Part shown: positions 4,428 through 5,179 of the stretch, in pieces | How the letters are laid out: every line of letters starts with the position of its first letter | Numbering within the stretch: position 1 is the first letter of the stretch | Source: Spirochaetaceae bacterium | GTDB taxonomy: Bacteria > Spirochaetota > Spirochaetia > Treponematales > Breznakiellaceae | Assembly (NCBI GenBank): GCA_031288215.1 | Contig: JAITRV010000261.1 | Location: 1 to 5,179 of the forward strand | Reading direction: 5' to 3' | DNA length: 5,179 bases | Notes under the pieces: model-generated | The model's database searches: none | Told to the model about the DNA's origin: nothing | The model's input: only the letters and a program-made list of their open reading frames with translations | Made by a program: the position numbers and the translations under genes

Positions 4428-5179
4428 TTACCACCTGATAGTTCCCTTCTGCCAGGCCAGAACCCTGTTACGGATTCTGAACTGGAGGTTGATAAGGAGG
4501 GAGAAGGTAAGGGCGATCACGATAAGGGCGGCGTAGACCTGGGAATAGGCCATGGTTTCCCGCTGCCAGTTGATATACCAGCCGATACCGAATTTGCATC
4601 CGATCATCTCCGCCGCCATAAGGGTAAGGAAGGACGAGGATGTGCCGTTGAAAAGCCCGGCGAAAATATTCGGCGCCGCCCCGGGAAGGGCGATGGAAAG
4701 GATATTCCGCAGGCTGCCGGCCCCCAGGGTGCTGGAGACCTCAAAGTAGCTTTTTCGTACGTTCATGATCCCCGAACTGGTAAGGATCGTGGTGGGGAAC
4801 CACACCCCCAGGGCGATAAGGAACAGGGCGGCGGACTGGGCCTTTGTAAAGACCACCAGGGCCACCGGTATCCAGGCGGTGGAGGGAATGGGGCCCACGA
4901 TGCGGATACAGGGCATGACCCAGTAGTTCCAGCGGGGACTCCAGCCGATAAGGGTCCCGGTTATCACCCCCGCCAGGGCCCCCAGAAAGAAACCGCCCAA
5001 AAGGAGTCTGAGGGAGTAGACCAGGCACTGGAGGATGAAGAGCCAGTCGGTAATGAACACCGAGACGATCCGTTCCGGCGCGGGGAAGTAGAGGCTGGGG
5101 ATAAGATCGAATTTTAGGGTGATGATGTTGTAAAGGTTAAGAACCAGGAAGGCCGCCCCCAGGAACCAGGACTTGTAGC
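4428..5179 (-). CDS. ABC transporter permease (SsuC/TauC/NrtB-like), N-terminus beyond window
   Basis: 249 residues are visible, TAA at 4430-4428; the frame is open to the right edge, so the true start lies outside. Since family members are about 250-280 residues, little should be missing. The first visible residues form a transmembrane helix (FLGAAFLVLNLYNII), followed by LIPSLYFPAPERI, the proline-rich segment that typically precedes the transporter core in this class. Several further hydrophobic helices follow. The cytoplasmic EAA loop, which docks on the ATPase, is present in the form EVSSTLG, nine residues, then IALP (about 4742-4683). The family is binding-protein-dependent transport inner membrane component (MetI-like fold, SsuC/TauC branch). 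It would form a homodimeric channel with two copies of the ATPase encoded next. Substrate is not readable from the permease. A GTG at 5060 is not the real start because conserved coding sequence continues upstream of it. Confidence 0.92.
   Translation of the reverse strand, partial: YKSWFLGAAFLVLNLYNIITLKFDLIPSLYFPAPERIVSVFITDWLFILQCLVYSLRLLLGGFFLGALAGVITGTLIGWSPRWNYWVMPCIRIVGPIPSTAWIPVALVVFTKAQSAALFLIALGVWFPTTILTSSGIMNVRKSYFEVSSTLGAGSLRNILSIALPGAAPNIFAGLFNGTSSSFLTLMAAEMIGCKFGIGWYINWQRETMAYSQVYAALIVIALTFSLLINLQFRIRNRVLAWQKGTIRW
4431..4436 (-). promoter_or_regulatory. Ribosome binding site of the ATPase gene, overlapping the end of the permease gene
   Basis: The minus strand reads AGGTGG inside the last codons of the permease, 5 bases before the ATPase ATG at 4425. 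It favours this ATG over the GTG at 4434, whose own possible site (AAGGGA, 8 bases away) is weaker. Confidence 0.55.

Noticed and set aside
2531..4434. Naming the transporter specifically as a nitrate, taurine or alkanesulfonate system (nrt, tau or ssu symbols)
   Set aside because: The class is clear, but ligand specificity is not readable from these motifs, and the only argument for an organosulfur ligand is genomic context.
3673..4536. 287-residue open frame on the plus strand
   Set aside because: It lies opposite the intact ABC ATPase and the permease end, is rich in His/Gly/Pro, and has no recognisable domain.
4428..5060. Permease starting at the GTG at 5060 as a complete 210-residue protein
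   Set aside because: The frame stays open to 5179, and the upstream residues encode the expected first membrane helix and the proline-rich segment of the family, so the gene is cut by the window edge.

Overview
All genes in this window lie on the minus strand and read from the right edge to the left. The order is ABC permease (5' end outside the window), ABC ATPase, periplasmic substrate-binding protein, cysteine synthase (cysK), a NifB-like radical SAM protein, and the N-terminal part of a nitrogenase component 1-like (NifD/NifE-type) protein that runs off the left edge. No tRNA, rRNA, CRISPR array or mobile element is visible.

Right half (about 2531-5179): a three-gene importer of the nitrate/sulfonate/taurine (SsuABC/TauABC/NrtABC) class. 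The permease stop and ATPase start are 2 bases apart. An 80-base gap with a GC-rich hairpin separates the ATPase from the binding protein. Middle (2287-2530): a gene-free stretch rich in inverted repeats. It holds a nested stem followed by a T-run, which looks like a terminator for the transporter unit, a weak promoter candidate, and a hairpin just ahead of the cysK ribosome binding site. Left half (1-2286): cysK, then the NifB-like gene one base later, then a 63-base gap with a perfect 11-bp inverted repeat, then the nitrogenase-like gene.

How the genes may work together (inference): the NifB-like maturase keeps every cluster ligand expected for making the NifB cofactor precursor. The component 1-like protein keeps the three N-terminal cysteines that hold the P-cluster in nitrogenases. 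Placing these with a sulfonate-class importer and a sulfide-assimilating enzyme suggests a nitrogenase-like reductase that acts on an imported organosulfur compound and passes the released sulfur to cysteine synthesis. This would be comparable in idea to the methylthio-alkane reductase (Mar) systems. Ordinary nitrogen fixation by a divergent nitrogenase is the main alternative; the window does not include the catalytic half, the partner subunit or the Fe protein needed to decide.

Organism: oxygen-sensitive metal-cluster enzymes point to an anaerobe or facultative anaerobe. The genes are GC-rich with strong AGGAG-type ribosome binding sites, while the spacers are AT-rich. The Gly/Gln/Ser-rich start of the mature binding protein is reminiscent of spirochaete (Treponema-type) binding proteins, but this is a weak hint and I do not assign a taxon.
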